From the NCBI RefSeq assembly GCF_905475395.1, contig NC_058342.1, positions 33,376,140 to 33,440,139 of the forward strand: 64,000 bases of DNA. Reading direction: 5' to 3'. Below the pieces are notes generated by a model. That model searched no databases. It worked only from the letters and a program-made list of their open reading frames with translations, and had not been told where the DNA came from. Of the stretch, positions 45,301 to 57,227 are shown one piece after another. The stretch comes from Chrysoperla carnea. Lineage: Eukaryota > Arthropoda > Insecta > Neuroptera > Chrysopidae. Both the position numbers and the translations under genes were made by a program. Numbering within the stretch: the first letter of the stretch is position 1; every line of letters starts with the position of its first letter.

Positions 45301-48113
45301 GGGTGTAAAAATTTGGGGAGTTTTTGCGACCAAAACTTATTTTATATTAAAACAAGTGACAGCAAACAATTGACTGAGTTAATTGTTGAAATACCATGTA
45401 TAAAAAGTGTTGATTACTCTATCACATTACACATACATACATGTCACACACATATATATATCTGATATACCCATATAATACTACAATTTGCGCATAATTT
45501 GCGCTCTCACGGATAAGCATTGATGTTTACGAAAAAATATTTCAAACAAAAGTTGTTTATTTTTTCTATTTCTAACGGTTTACAAGGTAGGTCCTACGGA
45601 CCCAAGACCCAATTGATCAACGTACGGCCTTAGCACGCTATAAAAATTTCAGCTTGATATCTCTTTTCGTTTTTGAGTTATCGTGATGACAGACACGCAG
45701 ACAGACAACCAGAAATTTACTAATAAGGTGATTTTATGAACACCTATATCAAAATTTTGTTAATAGCATCAATATTTTTAAGCGTTACAAACTTGGTACT
45801 AAACTTAATATACCTAGGTATATTTCATATTATACATGGTATGATAATATTTTGAAATATGAATTAATTGAACACCGATTGGCTGATTGGTAAATTGAAT
45901 TAATTACTGATTCTTGTTTAGTAAACAGCTGTTTACTCATAAATTAATTTATTTACAAGTTTTTTTTTTTTTTGCTATTGCAATTTTTTCTGTGAAATTT
46001 GTACCTCCTATGTGATTGCATTTATGAGTACTGGAGACACCGCCTTAGTAACCGCCTCTGAAGCGATTTACAAATCATAAGTAACCGCCTTTATTAAAAA
46101 TTTTTGTAGAAAAAAATTGACTCATGTTAAGTTGGATGGTGCAGTAGATGAGTTTAAAGTGTCTAAATCAATCAATTATTTTTATTTTTCTTCAACTATT
46201 TACTACCTCAATTTGCGCCTTTTTAATGGAAGATATGCCCGTTTTTTCTCAATGAAATTCTCTGTTGAGTTTGGTTTAAAGAAATTTGTGGAAGCCCTTT
46301 GAAATACAGAAAGTTTATAGAATATTGAAGGGATGGTGCATCAATTTGATTTACTTATAGACAAAGAAACGAAGTACAAAAAATGATCGAAAAATTTGAG
46401 CAGAAAGCCGGATTTGAATGCGGTTTTCGGCTTTCGATTCGTTAGAGCGTCAGGAAATTTTGTGACTTAGTCTGATTAATAAGAAATTAAAAATATGCAA
46501 TTGACTGTTAATATTAAATTCACAATTAACTTAATAGTTAAAATGATTTCAAACTTGTTACGCGGGGTTTCCGGGATCGCTGAACAAGAATATCGTGACT
46601 TGCCTCAGAGGTACCTGGTGCAACGGTATTGCCGTCGCCTCCTGGAGTTTTCGAGACCAATTTCCTTCACGATATTCTTGTTCAGCGACCCCAAAAACCT
46701 CTCAAGTAACGAGTTTGAACTGATTATACGACGAATTTCTCGAAAACTCCAGCAGGCGACGGGGATACCGTTGCACCAGGTATCTCTGATACCAATCACT
46801 TAATTAGTCCATTTCCGGTTGTTCGTCTGTCTGTCTGCCTATCACCACGATAACTCAAAAACGAAAAGAGATATCAAGCTGAAATTTTTATAGCGTGCTG
46901 AACACGTAAAAAGTAAACCGTTAGAGATAGAACAAAAGTTTAAATGTAAAAAATGTTCCTTATCAAAAAATAAGTAACTTTTGTTTGAAACATGTTTTCG
47001 TAAACATCACTGTTTACCCGTGAGGTCGCAAAATATATAGAACGTGTTTGGGAATATTATTTATATGTGTGGCAAACGATTGCGTAATCAACACTGTCTA
47101 TACATGGTATTTCAACAATTAACTCAGTCAATTGTTTATTTTCACTTGTTATATTTCTTTTCATTCGTTTCCAAGTGAAAATTATCAAAAACTTTCAAAA
47201 ATATGTCGTTTTTTGAAATTTTTTTCCATAATAGCCAATGTATTTTATATCGATTTTCAATGATTTTTTTGAGTAAAAGTCTACCTTTAACAAATTTTAA
47301 GCTTTAATAATAAACAGTTAATCATTAATTTAATTATTTATTTGACAAAAAGTTAATAAACATAATTTGTAAGTTTTGTTTAGAAATTTAAAAATGTTAT
47401 CAGAAACTCTGCACTGGTACCATTTTGGAAACATGGTACAATTCAAAAAAATTAAAAATAAACAATTCTTAATAATTAATTAAAAATATTGGTATGAAAT
47501 TGTACAAATATTTAGAAATATATTAAAAGTTAAATATAAATGTCAAAATATTTATAATAAACTTACCTGATTTTTTAAACCATAGTTTTTTTAACCACCA
47601 TATAAAATTGCAATTTTTTTTTGTCCAAGTTATCGTAATTATTAATAAATGAATTACTAATCAACCATTAATTATATAAGTGGAACAATTTTATATTCTT
47701 AAGGAGCATTACCGGTGGAAGTTTTCGATATATAATAATTTTTTCAAGGCGCTAACTAGTTTATCATGCAACGATGAGTAGTTAAATTCAACTATTTACT
47801 ATCTCAACTTGCGCCTTTTTATTGGAAGATATGCCCTTTTTTCTCAATGAAAATGTAGGTGGTGAAAAACGGTTTTTAAACAAATTTTCTTTTCAAATAT
47901 GAATTTTTGGCACTAACTAGTTTATGGTACAACGATGAGTAACTTAAAAAGTTTTGAAAAATTAACACTTTAGATTTGATTAATTTTTTATTTGATTTTC
48001 AACTCGACTAACGCATGTTGTATATTTTCCAGGACTGAGGACGATGAAAACAATTCAAATAAATATACGCGGATGGAAGATGATCCTGCGCAAGATAAGG
48101 AGCGATTTGCCAG
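42324..48113 (+). CDS. tgo: tango / ARNT (bHLH-PAS transcription factor), first two coding exons only
   Basis: Exon 1 is 42324-42670 and exon 2 is 48033-48113. The 5.4-kb intron runs from gtattt to ttttccag, and a donor GTAACT follows exon 2. Exon 1 encodes a His/Pro/Gly-rich, disordered leader (HHHNHHLHHQ, PPHYVPQPPGVGVPGAGG) ending FTKRKR. Exon 2 continues TEDDENNSNKYTRMEDD, then DKERFA, the stretch that directly precedes the basic helix of ARNT/tango proteins (human ARNT: D-K-E-R-F-A-R). ARNT is the shared dimer partner of AhR, Sima/HIF, Sim and Trachealess, in the nucleus. The bHLH, PAS and activation parts must lie beyond the window or in exons I could not find. The related cycle/BMAL gene fits less well, because it lacks the DKERFA block. 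Confidence 0.75.
42800..43190 (+). repeat. composite repeat (family G plus another) in tango intron 1
   Basis: Bases 43000-43190 match family G at 6030-6270. Bases 42830-42965 ('acagaataacacatgagcta' etc.) are the inverse of 58900-59000. Confidence 0.5.
43230..43520 (+). repeat. dispersed repeat family B, 3'-truncated
   Basis: 'agaagtgaaaacaaacaatt' to 'atctctaacggtttacaagc', in tango intron 1. Confidence 0.65.
44105..44645 (+). repeat. dispersed repeat family H with nested palindromes
   Basis: 'gctgaacaagaatatcgtga' (44263-44282) is mirrored by its exact inverse at 44356-44375. Between them 'ctccaggaggcgacggtgat' and 'accaggtacctctgagacca' form further alternating modules, echoed in diverged form at 44108-44200. 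The copy at 46370-46800 is inverted relative to this one. Confidence 0.7.
45060..45255 (+). repeat. repeat related to 1150-1690
   Basis: 'attgggcgagtagtttttga', 'tatcttataagcaaagtttt' and 'atcaaatttg' parallel the sequence near 1380-1490. Confidence 0.4.
45350..45845 (+). repeat. dispersed repeat family B
   Basis: 'aaaacaagtgacagcaaaca' to 'tatacctaggtatatttcat'. Contains 'acagacacgcagacagacaa'. Confidence 0.7.
46370..46800 (-). repeat. dispersed repeat family H, inverted copy
   Basis: Inverse of 44105-44645. It has its own inner palindrome, 'gctgaacaagaatatcgtga' (46579-46598) with the exact inverse at 46667-46686. Confidence 0.7.
46795..47152 (-). repeat. dispersed repeat family B, partial
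   Basis: Inverted copy abutting family H. Runs from 'aattagtccatttccggttg' to 'actcagtcaattgtttattt', then 'tcacttgtt'. Confidence 0.65.
47160..47310 (-). mobile_element. fragment of TTAA element E
   Basis: 'ccaagtgaaaattatcaaaa', 'tatgtcgttttttgaaattt' and 'gagtaaaagtctacct' are the inverse of the left part of element E. The termini are missing. Confidence 0.5.
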
Positions 48114-48930
48114 GTAACTATTAACTCTTTCCAAATTTTTTAAAATTATTTTCAGAAAATAAATTTTTACTAACTTTTCACATGATTCGTAAAAAAAAAT
48201 TTTACTGGGTACGAAACATGATAAGAAAATCGATAGTAAAAATTATTCCATCAGATGCGATCAAAAATTCTGGGACTTATTCGTATTTTCCGTGAAAAAA
48301 TCAAAATTTGGACATAATAAAATTTAGTTGGATTAAATCGTATTAAAAATTTAATACTCGCACGATTATACGCATCTTAATTTGTAAAGTTTCTCGTTTC
48401 TTGTTTTTTTGTATTTTGTGGACTAAATTTTTTGGAAAATTGGAGAAGCATTTAATTAATTTTTAAGGATGTATAAGTACCAAGGCAATTTTAAAATAAA
48501 AAACTTGATTTTTTTATATGAAGTTGAACTAAGTCCAAATCAATTCTGAAATATTTCCAATCGATTACCCGATTATTTCAATAAACGAATGACGTCAAAA
48601 CTAGGATTATTTAACAATAGTTTTATGGTGAAACGGTAGATGGATGATATGTTTTCATTGATTTCTATAAAACTAGTCGGTGGACATTAAGGAAAAACTA
48701 TTTAAAACCTTAATAAATTATTTAAACCAAAAAAACTCGTTGTGCCAGGCTAATTAAGGCTGTATAGTGGGGACACAAATTTGAAAATATATATTTTTTC
48801 AATTTTGATTGTGAATTAAGTTTATATAACACGAAAAGTAAGAATAAAATTTAAATTAATTAAATTTAAAACGTACTAAATTTGTTTTCTTTTAATTTTC
48901 TTTGTATGTTGAATTTTACCACGATTTTTC

Positions 48931-49955
48931 TTAAGAATGTATGAGCATGGTAACAATAATTGATTTGAAGGCTTAAAATTTTGATGTAGGTAGATTTTTA
49001 CTCAAAGAATGTGTGATTAAAATTTCAGTTTAAGTATCTATGCAAATTTTTAATAATTGAAAATCGATATAAAATACATTTGATTTTATGGAGGAATCTC
49101 AAAAAATGATATATTTTGAAAGTTTTTGATAATTTTCACTTGGAACGAATTTAAAAAAATTAACAATGGCATAGAAAAGAAAAAAAACCAAGTGGCTTCA
49201 TCCATATAAGGGACATTCATTGTGTGCGTAATCATAGTGGGGACAATAAAATCGATGGCAGCGCTTCCAGTGAAAAATTTTTGCGATAAAGGAGGCTGTT
49301 ATGACTAATTTGCAGTTATATAGTAAATGTCAAATTAAAATTATTGAAAAACACTAATTAATTAAACTTAATGCATTAAAAATTATGAAAATAAGAAATC
49401 AAATTGCACAAATATTATTTTTCAAATGTAAATTATCATAATTATTTATTTAAATTTGTGAGACAATAATATTAAATTTTCAATGTAAGTCATATGGATC
49501 CATACAATTATATATGCATCCATACAATTCTATAATTTAAGTAGTGTATCGTTACCATGGAAACGCCTTCAATAAAACTCACGCACTGTGCGAATATGAG
49601 CAGGGTAGACTTAGATTTTGAAATAATTTTTATCTTGCATTTTCATAGAAAAGAATAAAACCAAGTGTCTCCGTCCATTTAAGGGATGTACGATCAGGCT
49701 AAATTTAGGGTTGAAATTATTTTTATCTTATTTTCAACTTTGATGATGAATTTTGTTATAACTTCATGAATGTAGACGAAAAATAAGAATAAAATTTTTT
49801 GATACCTGCCTTGGTTTACCAAATATCGAAAGTTGAATAATTAAACAAAAATTTTCGATATTTTGAAAAATACGTCAGATGCCGAAAAATTGTATGTCTT
49901 GTATGGTTAATTTTTTTAATTTGTGCCCCCCACTACCGTGCTCATACATCCTTAA
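48931..49955 (+). mobile_element. TTAA-bounded element E carrying a nested family F insertion
   Basis: Left end 'ttaagaatgtatgagcatgg', right end 'ccgtgctcatacatccttaa'. The body matches 53787-54433 but is split at 49213/49598 by a 385-bp family F copy. The shared TTAA at 49952-49955 also begins a different element. Confidence 0.7.
49213..49597 (+). mobile_element. family F element, nested copy
   Basis: Begins near 'cattgtgtgcgtaatcatag' and ends near 'actcacgcactgtgcgaata'. The same 385-bp unit occurs inverted at 56538-56925. One end is the palindrome CGCAC-N-GTGCG, the other GTGTGCG. No coding frame. Confidence 0.6.
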
Positions 49956-50327
49956 GGACGTTCATGCGTGTACCTGTTTTGCTATGTGCGTTCATAGGGA
50001 AACAGTATGTAAATTTTAAAGAATTTTAAATTAGTAGAAAATAGAAATTTTTTTTGAAAATCTATTAAAAGTTTAAATAATAGTTAACTGGTAAAAGTTT
50101 CAAGTATGGTTATCGATATAATTTTTGAAACATATCGATTTATATTTTCCATTTAGTCTCATGTTAAACCTTACTTTTAGTCAATTTTTAAACTTCAAAT
50201 TTAATGAAATTAATTCGATAACAGGATATTTTTCCTGTTTTAAATCATAGAAAATCATTTAAACTATCGCTTTATCTTATTGTTTTTAATTTCTCTACTA
50301 ATATCGTTGACGCATGAACGTCCTTAA
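49952..50327. mobile_element. 376-bp MITE with perfect 18-bp inverted ends
   Basis: 'ttaaggacgttcatgcgt' (49952-49969) and its exact inverse (50310-50327). The TTAA at both ends looks like a target-site duplication, as for piggyBac-type transposition. The interior is AT-rich and non-coding. Confidence 0.8.
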
Positions 50328-51097
50328 ATAAGACGCGACGATTAAATTATGCGAAATCGTAAAATGTAACGATTTTTATAAAAAAAAACGAAAATAACAA
50401 CAAAAAACTGCTACTCTTGGTGTAATACGTTGGTGTACAGATCGTATAAAGTATTAAAAAGTATACTTATTCGTTGAGGGTCCGTGAGATCCAATATATA
50501 TATCTACATGGATCTTTGTATTATATATACTGGAGACTATGAGACCTTTTGACCCTTGAACCAGATTTGAATATTATATTTATATTCTATGCTATATATA
50601 TTTATATAAGACATAGTGAATAATTTTAAACTATGGTATTTATCTAGTCCCATTTTATAAAATCATACGAAAAATATTTTTTAAACAAATTTTAAAATTA
50701 TAATTTTGAAACAATTACCTACAATCAGTGGCGATTCTAAAGTAGACACCTGCACCAGGCGCCGTCATTTAAAGACTCAACGTCAATCTAACGAATATGC
50801 CAATTATTTAATTAATTTAAAAAATTTTTAGATAACTTTTATGTATAAATATTATCGAAGATAATAAATGAGAACTCTAGGATATTTCGAAATAAATTAT
50901 GATTAATTAATTCGATAATAAATGAAATTATTGGGTCAAAACATAATGGAACGTTTTTGTTTTTAATTGAAAACAGATTATTTTTTTAAGAACGTTTCGC
51001 CCACTCATAGGCGTATATCCAACATGTACCTAATTCAATTATTTGCATTCAATTTATCTGATATTCGGAGTAATTCTTTCGAAAATAAAATATACCA
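50328..51097. other. non-coding stretch in tango intron 2
   Basis: Nothing recognisable; no exon with bHLH coding seen. Confidence 0.4.
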
Positions 51098-52145
51098 AAT
51101 CTAAAAAAATTTAATATTGCTCTATCACATCCAAAATTAATCCAATTTTAATAAATCAAGTATGTAATCCTACTAAATTTGGGTCATACTTTTCAAATTT
51201 GTGGTCAAAATTAATCTAGCTATAAAAGATTTCAAGAATGTGGAGTCCTCGTCCCGGATTTAAGCACATAAGTGATAGTAAGCAAAAAACTGACATCAAA
51301 GCTGAAAAGTTCGAGCCAAAATTAGTGGGTTTCAAAAAAAATTCCAATAAAATCGGATCAAATATGCCTCTGTTATCAAAAAAATTGAATTTTTTAACTT
51401 CATGACGTCATCAAAAACCAACAAATTTAATTTTGCTCTATCTTTCCCAAATTTTACCCAATTTTGATAAACCAAATATGGAATCCTACTAAATTTGGGT
51501 CATACTTTTCAAATTCGTAGTCAAAATTAATTTTGCTATAATAGATTTCAAGAGCTTGGATTCCTGGTCCCGAAATTAAGCCCATAAATGATAGCTAGCA
51601 AAAAACTGACATCAAAGCTGAAAAGTTCGACCCAAAATTAGTGGGTTTGAAAAAAAATTTCAATAAGATCGGATCAAATATGCCTCTGTTATCAAAAAAA
51701 TTAAATTTTTTAACTTCATGACGTCATCAAAATCCAAAAAATTTAATTTTGCTCTATCTTTCCCAAATTTTACCCAATTTTGATAAACCAAGTATGGAAT
51801 CCTACTAAATTTGGGTCATACTTTTCAAATTCGTGGTCAAAATTAATCTTGCTATAATAGATTTCAAGAATTTGGAGTCCCGGTCCCGAAATTAAGCCCA
51901 TAAATGATAGCTAGCAAAAAACTGACATCAAAGCTGAAAAGTTCGAGCCAAAATTAGTGGGTTTCAAAAAAAATTCCAATAAAATCGGATCAAATATGCC
52001 TCTGTTATCAAAAAAATTAAATTTTTTAACTTCATGACGTCATCAAAATCCAAAAAAATTAATTTTGCTCTATCTCTCACAAATTTTACCCAATTTTGAC
52101 AAACCAAGTATGGAATCCTACTAAATTTAGGTCATACTTTTCTAA
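51098..52145 (+). repeat. satellite block, just over three units of 316 bp
   Basis: The same monomer as 19320-20280. 'atgacgtcat' falls at 51402, 51718 and 52034, exactly 316 apart. 'tggrktcc' phrases fall at 51241, 51557 and 51873. Confidence 0.85.
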
Positions 52146-52159
52146 TTGGATATTGTATC

Positions 52160-52432
52160 CAAAAGATCTATCTCGTAAACCGTTAGAACAAAAGCTTAAA
52201 TGTAAAAACTGTTCCTTATAAAAAAATAAACAACTTTTGTTTGAAATATTTTTTCGTAAACATTACTGTTTACTCGTGAGGGCGCAAATTATATAGTATA
52301 TATTATATGGGAATATCAATTAAGTGTGTATGTGTGACATGTATGTATGTGTTTCTATCTTCTTTACTTACTTGTATTGGTATTTAAACAATTAAGTCAG
52401 TCAATTGTTTGTTTTTACTTGTTAGAGATATA
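52160..52432 (-). repeat. dispersed repeat family B, 5' half
   Basis: Inverted, from 'cgtaaaccgttagaacaaaa' to 'gtcagtcaattgtttgtttt', then 'tacttgtt'. Confidence 0.65.
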
Positions 52433-52699
52433 AATTTTAAATAGGCTTGTAGTGTAGACCTAAAAAAGGATTGCCCACAAAAATAATTCAAAACTATTAT
52501 GCTTTATATAACATCTGTTTGAAATAATTGCCAATAGGCTAATTACATAATACATTTTTTTAATTGTACATACATAAAAAAAAAACAAAGGGTGTGGGAG
52601 GTGCTTGTTATAATTCTGTAAGTTCATCTAGTTCTGTTTATGGTAGGTACACGGAGAAAAATTGTTGGTATAGAAAGAAAATAACCTAAAAATGTAGTT

Positions 52700-52840
52700 A
52701 AAGTATTATTTTAATCACGTAATGCTAGTAAAGCTTAAGGCGCTTAATATAAAAAATGAATAAAAAAATAATTACGCATGTGGAGTAGATAAGGCGTTCC
52801 GACTTATTCTTGATTCATAGATAAAATTATTTTCTACATT
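52700..52840. repeat. relative of the ACLY-intron foldback
   Basis: 'aagcttaaggcgcttaatat', 'aaaaaatgaat', 'catgtggagtagataaggcg' and 'gataaaattatttt' match (part inverted) the foldback region at 30150-30310. Confidence 0.5.
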
Positions 52841-52859
52841 TTAGAAAATTAAAAACTCA

Positions 52860-53110
52860 GTCAATAGGGTATTATCGTTAGTCAAAAAAAAATCATGAAA
52901 TTTGAAAAAAAAGTTTAAATTTATGTAAAAATATACTTAAATATTCTGATTTCGAGTCATAAAAGCACATTTTTCTTTTAAAATATTAAAATTAAAAATC
53001 GTAATTTTTAAACGGTATATCACGTGACCTAAAACACGGGCAAGCCTTTGCTGTGATGTCATATCGGTATGAGCCATAGACTATCAGTTAGTTCAGTGTA
53101 GACAGTTGGG
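52860..53110 (+). repeat. dispersed repeat family N, copy 1
   Basis: 'aatcatgaaatttgaaaaaa', 'ttaaatattctgatttcgag', 'aaagcacatttttcttt' and 'tatcacgtgacctaaaac' also appear at 63795-64000. The copy extends to about 53400 here. Confidence 0.7.
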
Positions 53111-53786
53111 TATAATATATCCATAGATAATAAGTATTTATATTTATTATAATCAGATGTCTATGAATATATCTGTCAAACTTATTTGTGTTATTTCGTA
53201 TAATGATACCCATATTACGTCATCAAATTGGATGCCCGCGTTTTTGACAGTTTAAAAAAGTTTTAAAATTTAAGTTTTTGGCAAGAAAGTTTGTGTATTG
53301 TTCCGAAATAAATTTTTGGTGGCTTTTTATTAGCAAAATCAACATTTTGAAGTACTTTTTCAAAAATAGTAGAATACCCTATTGTTTGTTTTTACTTGAT
53401 TTTTTTTGCTAAGTGTATTTATTAACCAATAAATTTATCTCCGTGTACATGAAGCGTCTTTAAAAATAGTTTCTTTATTAAACACAAAATAAATAAAAAA
53501 AAGATTTATGTATTTTATAAATAAAATATAAAATTATAAAATATATAAATATATATAAATACAAATAAATTTATTGTGAATATATCGATTTCGTAATAGA
53601 AATTATTTTATACAGTGATTTGGATTGTATGACCTCAATCTAAAAGTTCTTTCTGAAATCATCTAAATACTTACTAAATATGGTTGCCTTGTAGCATTTA
53701 TTTATTATGCACACTGCGCCAGCTTACCGCATCCATCGAGCTATTTACTTATTAAATGTTAAGGTGGTTGGGTACACTACAAGAGT

Positions 53787-54433
53787 TTAAGGATGTATGA
53801 GCATGACAACAATGTTTGATTTAAAGGCTCAAAATTTGTTTGTAGATAGTCTTTTACTCAAAGAATATCTGGTTAAAATTTCAGCTTAGGTATCCGTGCA
53901 AATTTTTAAGAAAAAAGTCATTAAAAATCGATATAAAATACATTGGCTCTTATGGAGGAATCTCAAAAAACGACATATTTTGGAAGTTTTTGATAATTTT
54001 CATTTGGAATGAATGAAAACAAATTAAAAAAAAACTTTTTAATAGAAAGTAAACATATTAGCAATGACATAGAAAAGAAAAAAACTAAGTGTCACCGTCC
54101 ATATAAGGGATGTAAGAGGAGGGTAGATTAAGGGTTGAAGTTATTTTTATCTTATTTTCAACTTTGATGATGAATTTTGTTATAACTTCATGAATGTAGA
54201 CGAAAAATAAGAATAAAATTTTTCGATATGTGTCTTGGTTTTCGAAATATCGAAAGCTAAATAATTAAACAAAATTTTCAATTTTCGATATTTTGAAAAT
54301 TAAGCCAGATATCGAAAAATTTTATTCCTACTTTTCGTCTTATATCGTCAAGTAATAATATAAATTTATCATCAAAATTGAAAATATCTATTTTTAAATT
54401 TGTGCCTCCACTACCATGCTCATACATCCTTAA
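53787..54433 (+). mobile_element. intact TTAA-bounded element E (647 bp)
   Basis: Perfect 19-bp ends: 'ttaaggatgtatgagcatg' and its exact inverse at 54415-54433. The interior also contains internal inverted stretches ('ttatttttatcttattttca'; 'cgatatttt' near 54290). No coding frame. It is the reference copy for the family. Confidence 0.8.
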
Positions 54434-54599
54434 ACATTCATAGCATTGATTTTTGGATAATTATGTATATTAGACTAGGGAAGGGCGATGTTAAGAAAAT
54501 AAATCGTTGGTCTGTTGAAATAATCGATGTTCTGAATAATTGATTATGTAAAATCGATTATTGACTAATCGAAAAACATTGTTTAAAGATACTTACTGT

Positions 54600-55195
54600 C
54601 TATCTTGGTAATTAGTTTTTTTACAAAGATATGAAAGCATTGAATAATACTAAGGATTTCAATAAAATTTATAAATACATTTTTCGATTACCAAAATTTC
54701 ATAAATCACAAAAAATTTCTAGGTCATCGGGCTTTTTATTACTTTTTTTATCGTTCAAAGTTGGCTGAAAAAATTATGAATCATATATTTTATCCTTTTC
54801 AATTGGATATTTCTATATCAAAAAATCTAGAGAGTGTGATAAAAAACTATCTAAAATATTTAAACAATCTTGTAGTTTATAAAAATTACCATCAAAATAT
54901 AAGATTGTCGATGATATCAAAACATAATTTTAATTTAATTATGAGTTCATCGAAGATCAATCATTTGATGAACAGAGACAACTATAGTTAGTTTATTGAT
55001 GATTGAAGAGCGATATCTATATTATCAAATTTTTAATCATCACTTGCACACAATATATTAAATATTTTTGTAGTTGCGTGGTATTGTAAAGCTAAAAATA
55101 ACTAATTACTTGACTGCAAGGCATGTATTTGGTTTATATGTATGTACCGTGCAATAAACCAAAACTTTTTTACAATCTTAAGTTATTTTAAGCAT
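54600..55195 (+). repeat. dispersed repeat family C, copy 3
   Basis: Open frame 54761-54991 (76 codons if read from TTG) parallels that in copy 1. Ends 'aataaaccaaaacttttt', then 'acaatctta'. Confidence 0.65.
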
Positions 55196-56537
55196 ATATT
55201 AAAATGGCCCACTGTATTTAATGGATATTACACCTTTAGAAACACTTGAAAACAGAATATAAAATCGAAATATTCAAAATTCTAATCCCGTATAAAAATC
55301 AGGTGACGCGTATTTTTGAAACTCCCTGTATAAAATTGATAAAATAAATAATCTGGATGATAAAAAATTAAATTGGAAGTACCTTGTATTGTGGTTTTAG
55401 ATTTGTGGGTGACCAAAAATGTTTGTTATGAAATATAAATGTTTTTATATTTTCAAAAAGCAATTATCTCAATTATCAACTGTGGAAAAGTGTCATTTGT
55501 GGTTTCATGCTAAATTTCATATCGATTTTAAGCCTATTATGAAAGTATCGAGACAAAAAAGGCTTCAAGGCTATGTAATTTTTTTCTGGACATAATCTGG
55601 ATTGTATACTCCATGAGATTAAAATCGCACCGATTAAAACATATAAAATATACTCGTATAATCGTTTAAATAATTTATGACCGAGCTTAACTCGGAATTT
55701 TTTGAGTTAAAAAAGGCACAAATTTTATCACTAATGTAAATGTTTCTTCGGAAGTACCATTTTGAATGACCCGGTAATGCACTTTATTTTTTTGCCAAGA
55801 GATGTCAGGAAGGGTCATATTTTGCAGTCAATGTTTCAATTTTACCTGAAAACACGGTTAAAATGATGTTTTCTAAAAATAAAACCTATTGGCGAAAATC
55901 ATTGGCAAACGGAACAAAATTTATTTGGTGGATTTTCTTTGATCACTAGTCACATTTTTTAGTGTCTGACCCAAGGTTCGGCTTCGGGTTCGGTCAAAAA
56001 ATCTAGTTTTGGCATCAGTTTCGGATTCGACAGAAAATCTGCCGAACTTTCAACCACATCGAAATTGTGCGTTCGTGAATTATCGAACGTCGTTCGGCTA
56101 ACTTTGAGTGAGTTCGTGCCTATTGAGTTTGCCGGCCAGTCCGGTGTAATTTTGTTGTGACTTGATGTGTTGATGTGTTGTGTACGCGCTCTTGAATATG
56201 GTTTTATTAATTTTAACCACCCAAACTTTGAAATAACTACGTGCTATCGATGTTATGTGTTACGTGCTATGATTTAATTTTAGTGTGTGATCTTCAGAGA
56301 CTTGTTTGTGGATTTTAACTATGAGAATATACACAGTATGTACACAATTAATTCATTTAATTCAAACTAGTGGTGTGATTTTATTTTGAAAACTGTGTTA
56401 ATTGTCTGTATAAATGTAAAAAATAACGCAAATTTCAGTAAATAATCAATTTTTAACATGTCTTAAAAAATTTCAGTTTTGGTTTCGGTAGAAATATCAG
56501 TTTCGGACGAACACTAATATTTTACGTATAAAACATC
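55196..56537. other. non-coding stretch in tango intron 2
   Basis: Bases 55780-55935 are a partial relative of the inverted-repeat element at 2068-2747 ('cctgaaaacacggttaaaat', 'ttttctaaaaat'). 'ttcggcttcgggttcggtca' style GT-rich runs occur near 55980. No exon recognised. Confidence 0.4.
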
Positions 56538-56925
56538 TATTCGCACCGTGCGTGAGTTTTGTAGGAGGCGTTTCCTTGGTAACGATACATTACTTTAATT
56601 ATAGAATTGTATGGATGCATATATAATTGTATGGATTGCATTTATGACTTACATTGAAAATTTAATATTATTGTCTAACAAATTTAAATAAATAATTATG
56701 ATAATTTACATTTGAAAAATAATATTTGTTCAATTTGATTTCTTATTTTCACAATTTTTAATGCATTTAAATTTAATTAATTCGTGTTTAATTTTAATTT
56801 GACATTAACATGTAAAGAATTGCAAATTAGTCATAACAGCCTCCTTTATCGCCAAAATGTTTCACTGGAAGCGCTGGCATCGATTTTATTGTCCCTACCA
56901 TGACTACGCACACAACAATAGATAG
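56538..56925 (-). mobile_element. family F element, inverted copy
   Basis: 388 bp from 'attcgcaccgtgcgtgagtt' to 'catgactacgcacacaac'; inverse of 49213-49597. Confidence 0.65.
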
Positions 56926-57227
56926 AATAACACAAAAAAAGTCATTGATTCGTAATATCTTGAATAATCTATTGTGAAGACTTGTGTGAAAGGCCTGCCA
57001 CAAGACTTTGATGACTTGGTGTGTGGAAGATCAGGCTAGGGCCACAAAAATATATGATTACTGTTCTGGTTATCGAACCCTTGTTCCCTAGTCTTATTAT
57101 TATAGAAAACCCAATATTTCTTGATCCATTATTTTTTGTTTGGCAAAAAATTAAAAAATCCAACAAAACGTTACTCAATATATATGAAACATTTTACGCA
57201 ATTATATATTATTAAAAATATTTAAAA

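Noticed and set aside
42324-48113. Assignment to cycle/BMAL instead of tango/ARNT
   Set aside because: The acidic stretch followed by DKERFA is the ARNT/tango pre-bHLH block. BMAL proteins differ there. Without the bHLH exon some doubt remains.
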